A stretch of DNA of 64,000 nucleotides from Microbacterium pullorum (GTDB lineage Bacteria > Actinomycetota > Actinomycetes > Actinomycetales > Microbacteriaceae): the NCBI RefSeq assembly GCF_014836535.1, contig NZ_JACSQP010000004.1:183705-247704 (forward strand). The letters run 5' to 3'. Below the pieces are notes generated by a model, which saw only the letters and a program-made list of their open reading frames with translations, did not search any database and was not told the DNA's origin. Within the stretch, counting starts at the first letter, position 1, and each line of letters opens with the position of its first letter. This document shows positions 8,837-18,300 of this stretch, piece after piece. The position numbers were made by a program, and so were the translations under genes.

Positions 8837-10225
8837 GTGGCCGAGCAGTCCCGCCTCGACAAAGTCATCGCCCTGGCCCGCCACCGCGGGTTCGTCTTCC
8901 AGGCGGGTGAGATCTACGGCGGATCCCGATCGGCCTGGGACTACGGGCCGCTGGGCACCGAGCTGAAGGAGAACATCCGTCGGCAGTGGTGGCAGACGTT
9001 CGTGCGCGGCCGTGGCGACATGGTGGGGCTCGACTCCTCCATCATCCTGCCCAAGCGCGTGTGGGAGGCCTCCGGCCACGTCGCCACGTTCACCGACCCG
9101 CTCGTGGAGTGCCTGCAGTGCCACAAGCGGTTCCGCGCCGACAACCTCATCGAGGACTTCGAGTCCCGCAAGGGCCGCCCGGCCGAGAATGGGCTGGCCG
9201 ACGTGCCCTGCCCCAACTGCGGCACGAAGGGCAAGTACACCGAGCCGAAGGCGTTCTCGGGTCTCGTGAAGACCTACCTCGGCGTCGTCGACGACGAGTC
9301 GGGCCTGCATTTCCTGCGTCCCGAGACCGCGCAGGGCATCTTCGTGAACTTCTCCAACGTGCTCACCGCGTCACGCAAGAAGCCGCCGTTCGGCATCGGC
9401 CAGGTCGGCAAGGCGTTCCGCAACGAGATCACCCCCGGTAACTTCATCTTCCGCACCCGCGAGTTCGAGCAGATGGAGATCGAGTTCTTCACGCCGCCGG
9501 CCGAGGCGGATCAGTGGTTCGAGCACTGGGTCGAAGCGTGCTGGGACTGGTTCGTCGACCTGGGTGTGAACCCCGACAACATGCGTCGGCTCGACGTGCC
9601 GCAGGAGGATCGCGCGCACTACTCCGCCGGCACGATCGACGTCGAGTACCGCTTCGGCTTCACCGGCAAGGAGTGGGGCGAGCTCATGGGCGTCGCCAAC
9701 CGCACCGATTACGACCTGGGCAGCCACTCCGAAGCGTCCGGCCAGTCGCTGACCTACTTCGACCAGGCCACCGGCGAGAAGTACATCCCGTACGTCATCG
9801 AGCCGTCGTTCGGCCTCACCCGGGCCATGATGGCGTTCCTCGTCGACGCTTACGACGAAGAAGAGGTGCCCAACGCGAAGGGCGGCGTGGACACCCGCAC
9901 CGTGCTGCGCCTTGACCCTCGTCTCGCGCCGGTGAAGGTGGCCGTGCTGCCGCTGTCGCGCAACGAGCGGCTGTCGCCGCTGGCGCGCGAGGTGGCCGAC
10001 ACCCTCCGCAGCAACGGCTGGAACATCGACTTCGACGACGCCGGGGCCATCGGGCGTCGCTACCGTCGCCAGGACGAGGTCGGCACGCCGCTGTGCGTCA
10101 CGGTCGACTTCGACTCGCTCGACGACAACGCCGTGACGGTGCGCGACCGCGACACCATGGCGCAGGAGCGCGTGCCGCTGGAATCCCTCGAGGCGTACCT
10201 GGGCGAGCGCCTGCGCGGCGCGTAA
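8837..10225 (+). CDS. glyS: Glycyl-tRNA synthetase (dimeric class II)
   Basis: Charges tRNA-Gly in the cytoplasm. The 462 residues match the alpha2 bacterial/archaeal type. Features: N-terminal [12 protein letters not shown] and WDYGPLG, a zinc-knuckle-like insert with CLQC and CPNC pairs, class II motif 2 in the FRNEIT / [14 protein letters not shown] region, and a C-terminal anticodon-binding domain from about 350. The GTG at 8837 is preferred because GGAG lies 6 nt before it; a TTG 12 bases earlier overlaps that site. Confidence 0.96.
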   Translation: MAEQSRLDKVIALARHRGFVFQAGEIYGGSRSAWDYGPLGTELKENIRRQWWQTFVRGRGDMVGLDSSIILPKRVWEASGHVATFTDPLVECLQCHKRFRADNLIEDFESRKGRPAENGLADVPCPNCGTKGKYTEPKAFSGLVKTYLGVVDDESGLHFLRPETAQGIFVNFSNVLTASRKKPPFGIGQVGKAFRNEITPGNFIFRTREFEQMEIEFFTPPAEADQWFEHWVEACWDWFVDLGVNPDNMRRLDVPQEDRAHYSAGTIDVEYRFGFTGKEWGELMGVANRTDYDLGSHSEASGQSLTYFDQATGEKYIPYVIEPSFGLTRAMMAFLVDAYDEEEVPNAKGGVDTRTVLRLDPRLAPVKVAVLPLSRNERLSPLAREVADTLRSNGWNIDFDDAGAIGRRYRRQDEVGTPLCVTVDFDSLDDNAVTVRDRDTMAQERVPLESLEAYLGERLRGA

Positions 10226-10305
10226 CCCCGCGGCATCCCGTCCCCCGTGTGAGAGCGGGGTGCGCGGCGTGCGCGGATGCCGCGCGGCATCCACTCACTC
10301 GTCGG

Positions 10306-10394
10306 CCGGTACCTCGGAGAACGCCGGTACGTCGGAGAACGCCGCTTCCTCGGAGCACAAGGCGGGGGAAGCTCCGAGGTCGCGGCGTTCTCCG
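10306..10394. terminator. Nested repeat/hairpin between convergent glyS and flotillin genes
   Basis: An 18-bp unit (CCGGTACNTCGGAGAACG) occurs at 10306-10323 and 10324-10341, with a degenerate third unit after it. The second unit pairs with 10383-10394 (12-bp perfect stem CGGAGAACGCCG), enclosing a further 9-bp stem (CCTCGGAGC/GCTCCGAGG). A bidirectional terminator is plausible from position, but no U-run is seen. Just before it, 10275-10292 is a perfect GGATGCC-GCGC-GGCATCC hairpin. Confidence 0.5.
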
Positions 10395-10429
10395 AAGAGG
10401 TGGCGTCCGCAGCGTGCGCGGCTGCGGGC

Positions 10430-11932
10430 TCAGGCGCCCTTCGCCGCGGCGCGTGAGCCGTTGCCGGAGGCGGCAGCGGCGGCGCCGGCGGGCGCTGCGG
10501 CATCGGCTGCCCGCGCCCCGGCGAAGCCGGCCAGCATCGAGCCGAGGTCGAGGCCGGTGAGGGACTTGACCACTTCGGTCCCCTCGCCGAGCACGGTGCC
10601 GACGGTCTTGGTGATCGCCGAGGCGCCGTCGGTGGAGATGACGGTGAGCTGGTCGATGTTGCTGATCGGCTCCGCCGCGGCGCGCACGATCTCGGGCAGG
10701 CGCGAGATGATCTCCTGCGCGAGCGCGGCCTCGCCGTACTTCTTCAGCGCTTCGGCCTTCGCGTCCGTCGCGGCGGCCTCGGCGACACCCTCGGCCTGGA
10801 TGGCCGCGGCGCGGGCCTCCCCCTCGGCACGGATACCGGCCGCCAGCGCCACCTGCTTGTCACGCTCGGCCTCACCGGCGAAGCGCACCGACGTCGCGGA
10901 CGCCTCGGCATCTTGCACGGCGGCGACCTTGTTCGCCTCGGCCGTCTTCGTGCGCTTGTAGGCGTCGGCTTCGGTCGCGGCATTCGCGGCGTCGCGGAGC
11001 GCCGTGGCACGCTGCACCTCGGCGTACGCCTCGGCCTCGGCGGGCTTGCGCACTTCGATGTCGAGGCGCTCCTGTGTCACGCGAGCCTGCTCGATGAGCG
11101 CCTCGCGTTCCTGCTGCGCGACGAGGCGGTCCTGCTCGGCCTTCGTGAACGTTCCGGCGGCCTCGGCCTCGGCGTTGGCGCGGTCGGTCTCGGCCTTGAT
11201 GGACGCCTGGCGCAGGCTCAGCGCCTTCTGCCGCTCGGCGATCTGCTCGGCCGCCTCGATGCGGGCGAACTCGCTGGCGCGCGAGGCTTCAGCCTCGCTG
11301 ACCTCCGCCACCTGGCGGGCGCGGGCGGCCTCGGCGCGACCGAGGTTCGCGAGGTAGTCGCTGCCGGGGGTGGAGATGTCGCTGATGTTGAGCAGGTCCA
11401 CCTGCAGGCCCTGCTCGACGAGGTCGGCCTTCGTCTCGGCGACCACCCGGTCGGACAGGCCCTTGCGGTCGGAGATGATCTGTTCGATCGTCATGTCGCC
11501 GATGATCGAGCGGAGCGACCCCTCCAGCGACTCCCGGATGATGTCGGTGAGGGTCTCCTGCTGCGAGAGGAAGCGCTGGCCGGCGCGGCGCACGCCCTCC
11601 TCGGTGCCCGACACCTTGAAGTTGATGGATGCCTTGATGGCGATCTTGATGCGGTTCTTGTCGACGCCCTCGACGGTGATGCCGATCTGGCGCTGCTCGA
11701 GCGAGATGGGGAAGCCCTGCTGCAGGATCGGCCAGACGAACGTGCGCCCGCCGATGACGACGCGCTGTCCGACCGCCTCGCCGGGCACCGGCTTGCCGGC
11801 GCCGCGGCCGACGATGATGAGCGCCTCGTTCGGGGGCACGCGGCGGATGCGGCGCGCGATGAAGGTCAGCAGTCCGAGGACGGCGATGATGAGGGCGAGG
11901 ACGGCGGCGATCTGGACGATGTCGACCGGCAT
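10430..11932 (-). CDS. Flotillin-like SPFH/band-7 membrane scaffold
   Basis: Membrane-microdomain scaffold of 500 residues. An N-terminal membrane anchor (about 5-27) is followed by an SPFH domain (about 35-200, RRVPPNEALIIVGRGAGKP onward), a long Ala/Glu/Arg coiled coil with EAEA-type repeats (about 200-400) and an Ala-rich tail. The ATG is preceded by AAGGAAA. The NfeD gene lies 37 bases upstream; NfeD and flotillin pairs are a known bacterial partnership in membrane organisation. Confidence 0.92.
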   Translation of the reverse strand: MPVDIVQIAAVLALIIAVLGLLTFIARRIRRVPPNEALIIVGRGAGKPVPGEAVGQRVVIGGRTFVWPILQQGFPISLEQRQIGITVEGVDKNRIKIAIKASINFKVSGTEEGVRRAGQRFLSQQETLTDIIRESLEGSLRSIIGDMTIEQIISDRKGLSDRVVAETKADLVEQGLQVDLLNISDISTPGSDYLANLGRAEAARARQVAEVSEAEASRASEFARIEAAEQIAERQKALSLRQASIKAETDRANAEAEAAGTFTKAEQDRLVAQQEREALIEQARVTQERLDIEVRKPAEAEAYAEVQRATALRDAANAATEADAYKRTKTAEANKVAAVQDAEASATSVRFAGEAERDKQVALAAGIRAEGEARAAAIQAEGVAEAAATDAKAEALKKYGEAALAQEIISRLPEIVRAAAEPISNIDQLTVISTDGASAITKTVGTVLGEGTEVVKSLTGLDLGSMLAGFAGARAADAAAPAGAAAAASGNGSRAAAKGA

Positions 11933-11969
11933 GGGTTTCCTTCCGTGGATCGCGGCGACCGCCGCGGGG

Positions 11970-12440
11970 TTAGTCGGCGACGACCTTGACGCGCGTGCCG
12001 CTGTGCTCGACGACGCGGATGCGCACGCCTTCGGGAATGGGGGCATCGGCATACGCCAGACGCCGTTCGATCTCCTGCGGGCCGTCGAGGGAGACTTCGC
12101 CCCCGGCGGGCGTGATGGGCGAGCGGCTGACGCCGGTGAGGCCGACCGCGTTGACCGGGGCGCCGTCGGAGCTGGCGGCGAGCTTGCGGATGAACAGCAG
12201 CGCCACGACGTAGGCCGCCAAGGCCAGCGCGGCGGCGATGACGTACACCCACACGTCGTCGAGCGCCGACGACGTGGTGAACACACCGCTCGCGCCGAAG
12301 ACGACGGCCGCGATGCCCAGTGCCGTGCCCGAGAGGGCGCCTTCGCCGATCTCGAAGTGGTCGAACACATCACCCACGACGAGGGAGATCACGAGCACGA
12401 GAAGACCGATGCTGCCGATGATGATGAACGGCATGAGCAT
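11970..12440 (-). CDS. NfeD-like membrane protein
   Basis: Partner of the downstream flotillin. In 156 residues it shows about three N-terminal transmembrane segments (MLMPFIIIGSIGLLVLVISL, then two more by residue 90) and a C-terminal OB-fold-like region (about 98-156, GLTGVSRSPITPAGGEVSLDG...RVKVV). It is the short NfeD class without a protease domain. GGAGG lies upstream of the ATG. NfeD comes first in the operon. Confidence 0.88.
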   Translation of the reverse strand: MLMPFIIIGSIGLLVLVISLVVGDVFDHFEIGEGALSGTALGIAAVVFGASGVFTTSSALDDVWVYVIAAALALAAYVVALLFIRKLAASSDGAPVNAVGLTGVSRSPITPAGGEVSLDGPQEIERRLAYADAPIPEGVRIRVVEHSGTRVKVVAD

Positions 12441-12514
12441 GGCAGGCCTCCGCGGGCTTCGGTGGTCGGGTAGCTCCTACCCTATGAGAAACCTGAGAGT
12501 CCGCGGGAGTTTTC

Positions 12515-13099
12515 TCAGGACGGCTTCGCGGCGGCCTCGCGTGCGGCGGCCTTGGCGGCCCTCTTGAACTCGCGCACCTGCTGCAGCGAGTCGGGCGAGA
12601 CGATGTCGGCGACGCTGCGGTGCGATCCCTCCTCGCCGTAGGGCGCGGACGCCTCACGCCACCCCTCGCCGGTGTAGCCGTATTGCTTGCCGAGCAGGGC
12701 GAGGAAGATCTTGGCCTTCTGCTCACCGAAGCCGGGGAGGGCCTTCAGCCGCTTGAGCACGGTCGGGCCGTCGGGGTCGCCGTCGGTCCAGATCCCTGCG
12801 GCGTCGCCGCCGTAGGTCTCGACGACGGCGGTGCACAGCGCCTGCACCCGGCCGGCCATGGATCCGGGGAAGCGGTGCACGGCCGGAGTCTGCGAGAACA
12901 GTTCAGCGAACCGGTTCGGATCGGTGCCGGCGATCGCCGCGGCATCCAGCGTGCCGAGGCGCTCGCTGATCTTCAGCGGGCCGGCGAACGCGGTCTCCAT
13001 CGGCACCTGCTGGTCGAGCAGCATGCCGATGAGCAGCGCCAGCGGGTCGCGCGTGAGCAGCTCGTCGGCGGCCGGGTCGTCGGTGATGTGCAGCGTCAT
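12515..13099 (-). CDS. HhH-GPD-type base-excision DNA repair family protein
   Basis: 194 residues of the HhH-GPD-like family common in actinobacteria. LLIGMLLDQQVPMETAF resembles the N-terminal part of the fold, and the helix-hairpin-helix is LKALPGFGEQKAKIFLALL (about 128-146). The usual catalytic Lys/Asp arrangement of classical glycosylases is not obvious, so activity is uncertain. A weak GACGAT box lies 6 nt before the ATG. Confidence 0.8.
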   Translation of the reverse strand: MTLHITDDPAADELLTRDPLALLIGMLLDQQVPMETAFAGPLKISERLGTLDAAAIAGTDPNRFAELFSQTPAVHRFPGSMAGRVQALCTAVVETYGGDAAGIWTDGDPDGPTVLKRLKALPGFGEQKAKIFLALLGKQYGYTGEGWREASAPYGEEGSHRSVADIVSPDSLQQVREFKRAAKAAAREAAAKPS

Positions 13100-13157
13100 A
13101 GGTCCATCGTCCCACCCCGCTTCGTCCGACCACCCGCGTGGGAGCGATCGGGGGGGG

Positions 13158-14462
13158 TCAGCCGGCGGCGGGGACGTCGTCGGGGAGCGCGACGGATGCC
13201 GCCTCGTCGACGTCCAGCCCGAACAGCGCCGACACGGCGGTGAAGACATCGTCGGCGCGTCCCTGCTCGGCCAACTCGTGGGCGCGCACGGTGGGGGTGT
13301 GCATGAGCACGCCCGCCAGGTGGCGCAGGGCCTGCTCGGTCGTCCCGTCGTCGCCGCGGCCGCGCGCACGGGCGATCTCCTTCTCGAGCACCTCGCCCAC
13401 GTGCGCGCGCATCGCGACGACCGCGGGGGTGACGCTGCGGCGCTCGCCGGCGACGACGAAACGCTCGGCGGCGTCGGCGACGAGGCGGCGGGCGTCGTCG
13501 GTGGCCTGCAGTTCCTCCAGCGGGGCGTGCAGGCGAATGGTCTCGAGGTCGAGCAGGTCGGTGCCCGCGACGTCGGCGACGTCGTGGTCGACGTTGCGGG
13601 GCAGACCCAGGTCGATGACGAGGCGCCGGGCCGGCACGGCGCCCGGGTCGCTCGCGGCGGCACCCGCGGCGAAGGTCGCCGCCGACAGCACCGGGTGCTC
13701 GGCGCTCGTGCAGGTGATGACGAGGTCGGCGGTCGCGACGGCGCCGGCGAACGACGCCGCGGGCACCGGCCGCAGCGCGTGCCGTGCGGCGAACAGCGTC
13801 TCCCGGCCCGAGGGGGAGGCGACGGAGATGTCGGCGGCGCCGCGGTCGCGCAGCGCCGCGACGGTCGCTGCGGCGTACGAGCCGGTGCCGACCATGAGCA
13901 CCCGCAGACTCGCCCAGTCGGTGACCCGGCTGTCGGCGAGTTCCAGCGACAGCCGCACGAGCGACCGGCCGGCGCGACCGAGGGCCGTGGCGTTCTTGAT
14001 GCCGCGCTGCGTCTCGCTGGCGCGCTGGAAGAGGCGTTCGAGTTCGGGGGAGGTCGTGCCCTGCTCGCGGGCCTCGGTCAGGGCGCGGCGCACCTGACCG
14101 GCGATCTCGCCTTCGCCCACCACGACGGATTCGAGACCGGATGCCACGGAGAACAGGTGACGGGCGACGTCGTCGCCGGCGACCACCTCGTAGGCACCGG
14201 CCAGCTCGTCGGGGCGCACCCCCGTGGCGGACTCGATGGCCAGCAGCGCGGCCTCGACCCCGACGGCCCCCGCCGCGGTGACCGGCTCGTCCATCTCGAC
14301 GTACGCCTCGAAACGATTGCAGGTGGCGACGACCACGGCTCCCTGCACGCACTCGTCGTGCCCCGCGATCGTCGCGGCGACGCGGTCGGTGTGCACACTG
14401 AGCCGTTCGAGCAATTCGAACGGTGCGGTCTTATGACTCGCGGAGACGCACAGCAGCACCAT
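13158..14462 (-). CDS. hemA: Glutamyl-tRNA reductase
   Basis: First committed step of C5 tetrapyrrole synthesis: reduces Glu-tRNA to glutamate-1-semialdehyde, the substrate of hemL in the same region. The 434 residues carry the catalytic Cys48 in ATCNRFE, VVGEGEIAGQVRRA, a Rossmann NADPH domain from about 188 (VLMVGTGSYAAATV) and a C-terminal dimerisation domain. It is divergent from hemE across 59 bases, so the haem genes form two transcription units that share a control region. Confidence 0.96.
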   Translation of the reverse strand: MVLLCVSASHKTAPFELLERLSVHTDRVAATIAGHDECVQGAVVVATCNRFEAYVEMDEPVTAAGAVGVEAALLAIESATGVRPDELAGAYEVVAGDDVARHLFSVASGLESVVVGEGEIAGQVRRALTEAREQGTTSPELERLFQRASETQRGIKNATALGRAGRSLVRLSLELADSRVTDWASLRVLMVGTGSYAAATVAALRDRGAADISVASPSGRETLFAARHALRPVPAASFAGAVATADLVITCTSAEHPVLSAATFAAGAAASDPGAVPARRLVIDLGLPRNVDHDVADVAGTDLLDLETIRLHAPLEELQATDDARRLVADAAERFVVAGERRSVTPAVVAMRAHVGEVLEKEIARARGRGDDGTTEQALRHLAGVLMHTPTVRAHELAEQGRADDVFTAVSALFGLDVDEAASVALPDDVPAAG

Positions 14463-14521
14463 AGAAGGGTACCTGGCTCCCGCCTGGGAGAGGGTGGCGA
14501 CAGCGGTGCGAGGATGGATCC

Positions 14522-15550
14522 ATGGCCACCGCCCCCCTTCTTCGCGCCCTGCACGGCGACCGCCCGGAGCGCCCTCCCGTCTGGTTCATGCGTCAGGCGG
14601 GCCGCTCACTGCCGGAGTACCGCGAACTGCGGGTCGGCACCCGCATGCTCGACGCGTGCCTCGACCCGGAGCTCGCCGCCGAGATCACGCTGCAGCCGGT
14701 GCGCCGGCACGGGGTGGATGCCGCGGTGTTCTTCAGCGACATCGTCGTGCCGCTGCTGCTGGCCGGCATCGACGTCGAGATCCAGCCCGGCCGCGGACCG
14801 GTCTTCGCCGACCCGGTGCGCACGACCGCCGACGTCGACCGCGTCACGGCCATCGACCCGGCCGACGTCGTCGCGGCATCCGCACCCGTCGCCGAGGCGG
14901 TCGGCATCGTCGCGCGCGAGCTGGGCGACGTGCCCGTCATCGGCTTCGCCGGTGCGCCCTTCACCCTCGCGGCCTACCTCGTCGAGGGCGGCCCGTCGAA
15001 GGAGCACCTGCGCGCCCGCGGCATGATGCACGCCGACCCCGAGGCCTGGCACCGCCTGGCCGGCTGGCTCGCCCGGGTGTCGCATGCCTTCCTGCAGGTG
15101 CAGGTGGATGCCGGCGCCTCGGCCGTGCAGCTGTTCGACTCGTGGGCGGGGTCGCTGTCGGTCGCGGACTACCGCGCCCACATCGCGCCGCACTCGCACA
15201 CCGCCCTCGACGGCATCACTGTGCCGCGCATCCACTTCGGTGTCGGCACCGCGCATCTGCTGCCCGACATGCGCCTGGGCGGCCTCGCCGACGCCGTCGG
15301 CGTCGACTGGCGCACGCCGCTGGACGAAGCAGCCGCGATCGTCGGCCCCGACGTCACGCTGCAGGGCAACATCGACCCGGCACTGCTCACCGCACCCTGG
15401 CCGGTGCTGTCGGCGCACGTGCGCGATGTCATCGCCCGCGGCGGTGCGGCCCGCGCGCACATCCTCAACCTCGGACACGGCGTGCCGCCCGAGACCGACC
15501 CGACGGTGCTCACCCGCATCGTCGCCCTCGCACACGGAGAGGACGTATGA
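14522..15550 (+). CDS. hemE: Uroporphyrinogen decarboxylase
   Basis: Decarboxylates uroporphyrinogen III to coproporphyrinogen III. 342 residues with family blocks WFMRQAGRSLPEYR (substrate-binding Arg), FSDI, GFAGAPFT, FDSWAG, QGNIDP and LNLGHGV. It is first in the rightward haem operon; the stop overlaps the hemY start by ATGA. A weak GAGGAT box lies 6 nt before the ATG. Confidence 0.97.
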   Translation: MATAPLLRALHGDRPERPPVWFMRQAGRSLPEYRELRVGTRMLDACLDPELAAEITLQPVRRHGVDAAVFFSDIVVPLLLAGIDVEIQPGRGPVFADPVRTTADVDRVTAIDPADVVAASAPVAEAVGIVARELGDVPVIGFAGAPFTLAAYLVEGGPSKEHLRARGMMHADPEAWHRLAGWLARVSHAFLQVQVDAGASAVQLFDSWAGSLSVADYRAHIAPHSHTALDGITVPRIHFGVGTAHLLPDMRLGGLADAVGVDWRTPLDEAAAIVGPDVTLQGNIDPALLTAPWPVLSAHVRDVIARGGAARAHILNLGHGVPPETDPTVLTRIVALAHGEDV

Positions 15551-17130
15551 GCGACATCGAAGACATCGTCGCCCACGCGCAGGAGTCGCGCATCGTCGTC
15601 ATCGGCGGCGGCATGGGCGGGCTCGTCGCCGCGCTCGAATGCGCGAAGGTCGGCCTGCCGGTGACCCTGCTCGAGGCATCCGACCGCCTCGGCGGCGTCG
15701 TGCGCGCCGCCGAACTCGACGGCGTCACGGTCGACGTCGGTGCCGAGAGCTTCGCCGTGCGCGGCGGCGCCGTGTCGGAACTCGTGAGCGAACTGGGTCT
15801 GGCGGATGCCGTCGTGTCGCCTGCAGCGGGCGGCGCCTGGGTCGCCGGCCTTCCCGGCGGCGACGCGGCACCCCTGCCGGCGGGCGGCATGCTCGGCATT
15901 CCCGCGAACATCTGGGCCGACGACGTGCGACGCATCATCGGCTGGCGCGGGGTGTGGCGCGCATACGTCGACCGCCTGCGCCCGCCCCTGACCATCGGGC
16001 ACGAGCGCAGCCTCGGCGCGCTCGTGCGCGGTCGCATGGGCTCGGCCGTGCTCGACCGGCTCGTGGCCCCCGTGACCACGGGGGTCTACTCGGCGCGTCC
16101 CGACGACATCGACGTCGACCTCGCCGCCCCCGGCCTGAACAACGCGCTCACCCGCACCGGGTCGCTCTCGGGTGCGGTCGCGCAGCTGCGCGGTGACAGC
16201 ACCACCGCCCCCGGATCCGCCGTGCGGGGCCTGGCCGGCGGCATGACGAGCCTGGTCGACGCGCTGCGCGAGCGCCTCGACGAACTCGGCGTGGACGTGC
16301 AGCTGAACGCGCCGGCGCAGGCGATCGTGCGCGACGGTGACGAGTGGGTCGTCGAGGTCGCCGCCGCCGGCCCCGCCGCCTCCGACGGTGCGGATGCCGC
16401 GCCCGCCTCCGCGACCGCCACGGTGTCCGGCCCCGCGCCCGACGCCGGCTCGATCGAGGCGGCCATGGCCGCTCCCGTCGACCCCGCAGGCGACGCGCCG
16501 GCCACTGTGCGCCTGCCCGCGCACGCGGTCATCGTGGCCACCGGCGAGGCCGCCGCGCGGCATCTGCTGGCCCCGGTCGTGCCCAACCTCGACCCCGGCA
16601 GCGAGACCGCGCCGGTCGTGGAGGTCGTGACCCTCGTGCTCGACGCCCCCGTGCTGGACGCCCATCCCCGTGGCACCGGTGTGCTCACCGTGCCCGGCTC
16701 CCATGCCGCCAAGGCGCTCACCCACTCCACCGCGAAGTGGGAGTGGCTGCGCGAGGCGACGCCCCACCACATCGTGCGGGTCTCGTTCGGGGCCCAGGGC
16801 GAGGCGCCCGCCACCGAAGGGCTCGACGACGACGCGGCGGCCGCACTCGCGCTGTCCGAGGCCGCTGCCCTGCTGGGGGTCTCCCTCGAGCCGTCGCAGC
16901 TGCGCGCCGCGCACCGCGACCGCTACGTGCAGTCGCAGCCCGCGGCATCGCTCGGCCGCGCGTCGCTGACGGCCGCCGCCCGCGCTGCCGTGCACGCGAC
17001 GGCGGGCCTCGCTGCGACCGGGGCCTGGCTGTCGGGGACGGGGCTCGCACAGGTCGTGCCCGACGCGATCGCCGAGGCCGAACGGGTGCGCCGAGCGGCG
17101 CTGTGGGGCGACGCCGCGGTCATCGACTAA
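15547..17130 (+). CDS. hemY: Coproporphyrinogen/protoporphyrinogen oxidase, FAD-dependent
   Basis: In actinobacteria with HemQ this enzyme oxidises coproporphyrinogen III to coproporphyrin III (CgoX). An N-terminal dinucleotide fold, IVVIGGGMGGLVAALE, is followed by LLEASDRLGGVVR. At 527 residues it is longer than the usual 450-480, owing to an Ala/Pro/Gly-rich insert at about 273-322 before the HAVIVATG strand. The ATG overlaps the hemE stop (ATGA), indicating translational coupling. Confidence 0.93.
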   Translation: MSDIEDIVAHAQESRIVVIGGGMGGLVAALECAKVGLPVTLLEASDRLGGVVRAAELDGVTVDVGAESFAVRGGAVSELVSELGLADAVVSPAAGGAWVAGLPGGDAAPLPAGGMLGIPANIWADDVRRIIGWRGVWRAYVDRLRPPLTIGHERSLGALVRGRMGSAVLDRLVAPVTTGVYSARPDDIDVDLAAPGLNNALTRTGSLSGAVAQLRGDSTTAPGSAVRGLAGGMTSLVDALRERLDELGVDVQLNAPAQAIVRDGDEWVVEVAAAGPAASDGADAAPASATATVSGPAPDAGSIEAAMAAPVDPAGDAPATVRLPAHAVIVATGEAAARHLLAPVVPNLDPGSETAPVVEVVTLVLDAPVLDAHPRGTGVLTVPGSHAAKALTHSTAKWEWLREATPHHIVRVSFGAQGEAPATEGLDDDAAAALALSEAAALLGVSLEPSQLRAAHRDRYVQSQPAASLGRASLTAAARAAVHATAGLAATGAWLSGTGLAQVVPDAIAEAERVRRAALWGDAAVID

Positions 17131-17182
17131 CCCACGACGCCCCCTGCGCGCAACCCCGGATACCCCGATCGGCATACAGGGC

Positions 17183-17188
17183 TAACCT
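17183..17188 (+). promoter_or_regulatory. Putative -10 box before the YtxH-type gene
   Basis: TAACCT, 39 nt before the ATG at 17228, with a GTGAGGAG ribosome-binding site in the leader. It implies an internal promoter after hemY. Confidence 0.4.
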
Positions 17189-17227
17189 GGGACCACGAAG
17201 CACCCCCATCGAGCGTGAGGAGACCCC

Positions 17228-17614
17228 ATGCGGGGCAAAGTAGGACTCATTGTGGGGCTGGCCGCGGGCTACGTCCTGGGTACGCGCGCCGGTCGTGAAC
17301 GTTACGAGCAGATCAAGGCGCAAGCCGAGAAGGTCTGGGAACTCGACCCCGTGCAGAAGCAGGTCGGCAAGGTCACCGAGCTCGGCAAGTCGGCCGTCAT
17401 GGCCCTGCCCAACGCCCTGTGGGACAGTGCCGTCAAGGTCACCAAGGCCGCCACCAAGAGCGGCTCGACGCCGGGCCAGCGGCTCGACGACGCCATCGCG
17501 AGCGGCAAGGATTCGGTCGACGAGGTCGCCGAGGGCGCTCAGGCGACGGCAGGCGAGGTGCGCAAGGCGGCCCACGGCGCGATCGACGACATCCAGAAGG
17601 CCGCGGACAGCTGA
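17228..17614 (+). CDS. YtxH-domain small membrane-anchored protein
   Basis: 128 residues: an N-terminal hydrophobic Gly-rich anchor (KVGLIVGLAAGYVLGTRAGRERYEQI, YtxH-like) and an amphipathic Lys/Ala-rich remainder with probable coiled coil. Function unknown; such proteins are linked to envelope stress. It starts a trio of small membrane genes (YtxH, holin-like, DUF3618) that often occur together in actinobacteria and here sit inside the haem cluster. Confidence 0.8.
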   Translation: MRGKVGLIVGLAAGYVLGTRAGRERYEQIKAQAEKVWELDPVQKQVGKVTELGKSAVMALPNALWDSAVKVTKAATKSGSTPGQRLDDAIASGKDSVDEVAEGAQATAGEVRKAAHGAIDDIQKAADS

Positions 17615-17615
17615 T

Positions 17616-18026
17616 ATGACCACCCCCCGCGGCTTCCGGGACCGCACCGACGACAGCCTGATGACGCTGCTCGGCGAGGTGCCCGAGCTTGTGCGCAATC
17701 TGGTCCTCGCCGAGATCGACTCCGCCAAGAAGTGGGCGGCAAAGACGGGCAAGGATGCCGGTGTCGGCGGTCTGTGGTTCCTCGCCGCCTTGTTCGTGCT
17801 GTTCTGGTCGATCCCCGCCCTCGGCGCGTTCATCATCATCGGGCTCTCGTCGTGGTGGCATCCGTGGGTTTCGGCGCTCGTCGTCTTCGGCCTGATGCTG
17901 CTGGTCACCGCGGTGCTCGCGCTGCTGGGATTCCTTCGGTTCAAGCGCCTCTCGTCCCGCGATACCCCTGCCAAGGCGATCGCCACCGACGCCCAGATCG
18001 TGAAGGATGCCGCGAATGAGTTCTGA
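17616..18026 (+). CDS. Phage holin-family (Actinobacteriophage holin superfamily III-like) membrane protein
   Basis: 136 residues: a cytoplasmic head, two transmembrane helices (about 47-75 and 83-107) and a charged tail. It resembles the phage_holin_3_6/DUF1469 family, which in chromosomes is not a lysis gene. It starts 1 base after the YtxH stop and its end overlaps the DUF3618 gene by 11 bases, so the trio is one transcript. Function unknown. Confidence 0.8.
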   Translation: MTTPRGFRDRTDDSLMTLLGEVPELVRNLVLAEIDSAKKWAAKTGKDAGVGGLWFLAALFVLFWSIPALGAFIIIGLSSWWHPWVSALVVFGLMLLVTAVLALLGFLRFKRLSSRDTPAKAIATDAQIVKDAANEF

Positions 18027-18294
18027 CCGCCCCGTCCCCGTGCCCCGCACCGCCGTGCCGCTGGGCATCACCGACCCGGTCGACAGGGCCCGCGCCGAAC
18101 TGAAGGCCGCCCTGTTCGCGATCGAGGAGAAGGCGAACGTCCCCAAGCGCGTCGGCGCGGCAACCGACCGCGGCGTCGCCGAGGCGCGACTGTTCGCCCG
18201 CCACAACCCCACCGGTGCGATCATCGCGACCGTCGGTGCGGCAGCAGCGGTGGGCCTGGCAGTGTGGGGGGTCGTGCGCCTCATCGCGCGCTGA
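18016..18294 (+). CDS. DUF3618 family small protein
   Basis: 92 residues: an N-terminal DUF3618-type stretch (DRARAELKAALFAIEEKANVPKRV) and a C-terminal transmembrane helix (GAIIATVGAAAAVGLAVWGVVRLI). The ATG at 18016 is chosen over 18007 because GAAGG lies 9 nt before it. It overlaps the end of the holin-like gene. Its role is unknown; it probably works with its two neighbours at the membrane. Confidence 0.75.
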   Translation: MSSDRPVPVPRTAVPLGITDPVDRARAELKAALFAIEEKANVPKRVGAATDRGVAEARLFARHNPTGAIIATVGAAAAVGLAVWGVVRLIAR

Positions 18295-18300
18295 CCCCGC

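Noticed and set aside
17616..18026. Holin gene as evidence of a prophage
   Set aside because: It lies in a housekeeping haem operon with YtxH and DUF3618 partners; there are no other phage genes or attachment sites.
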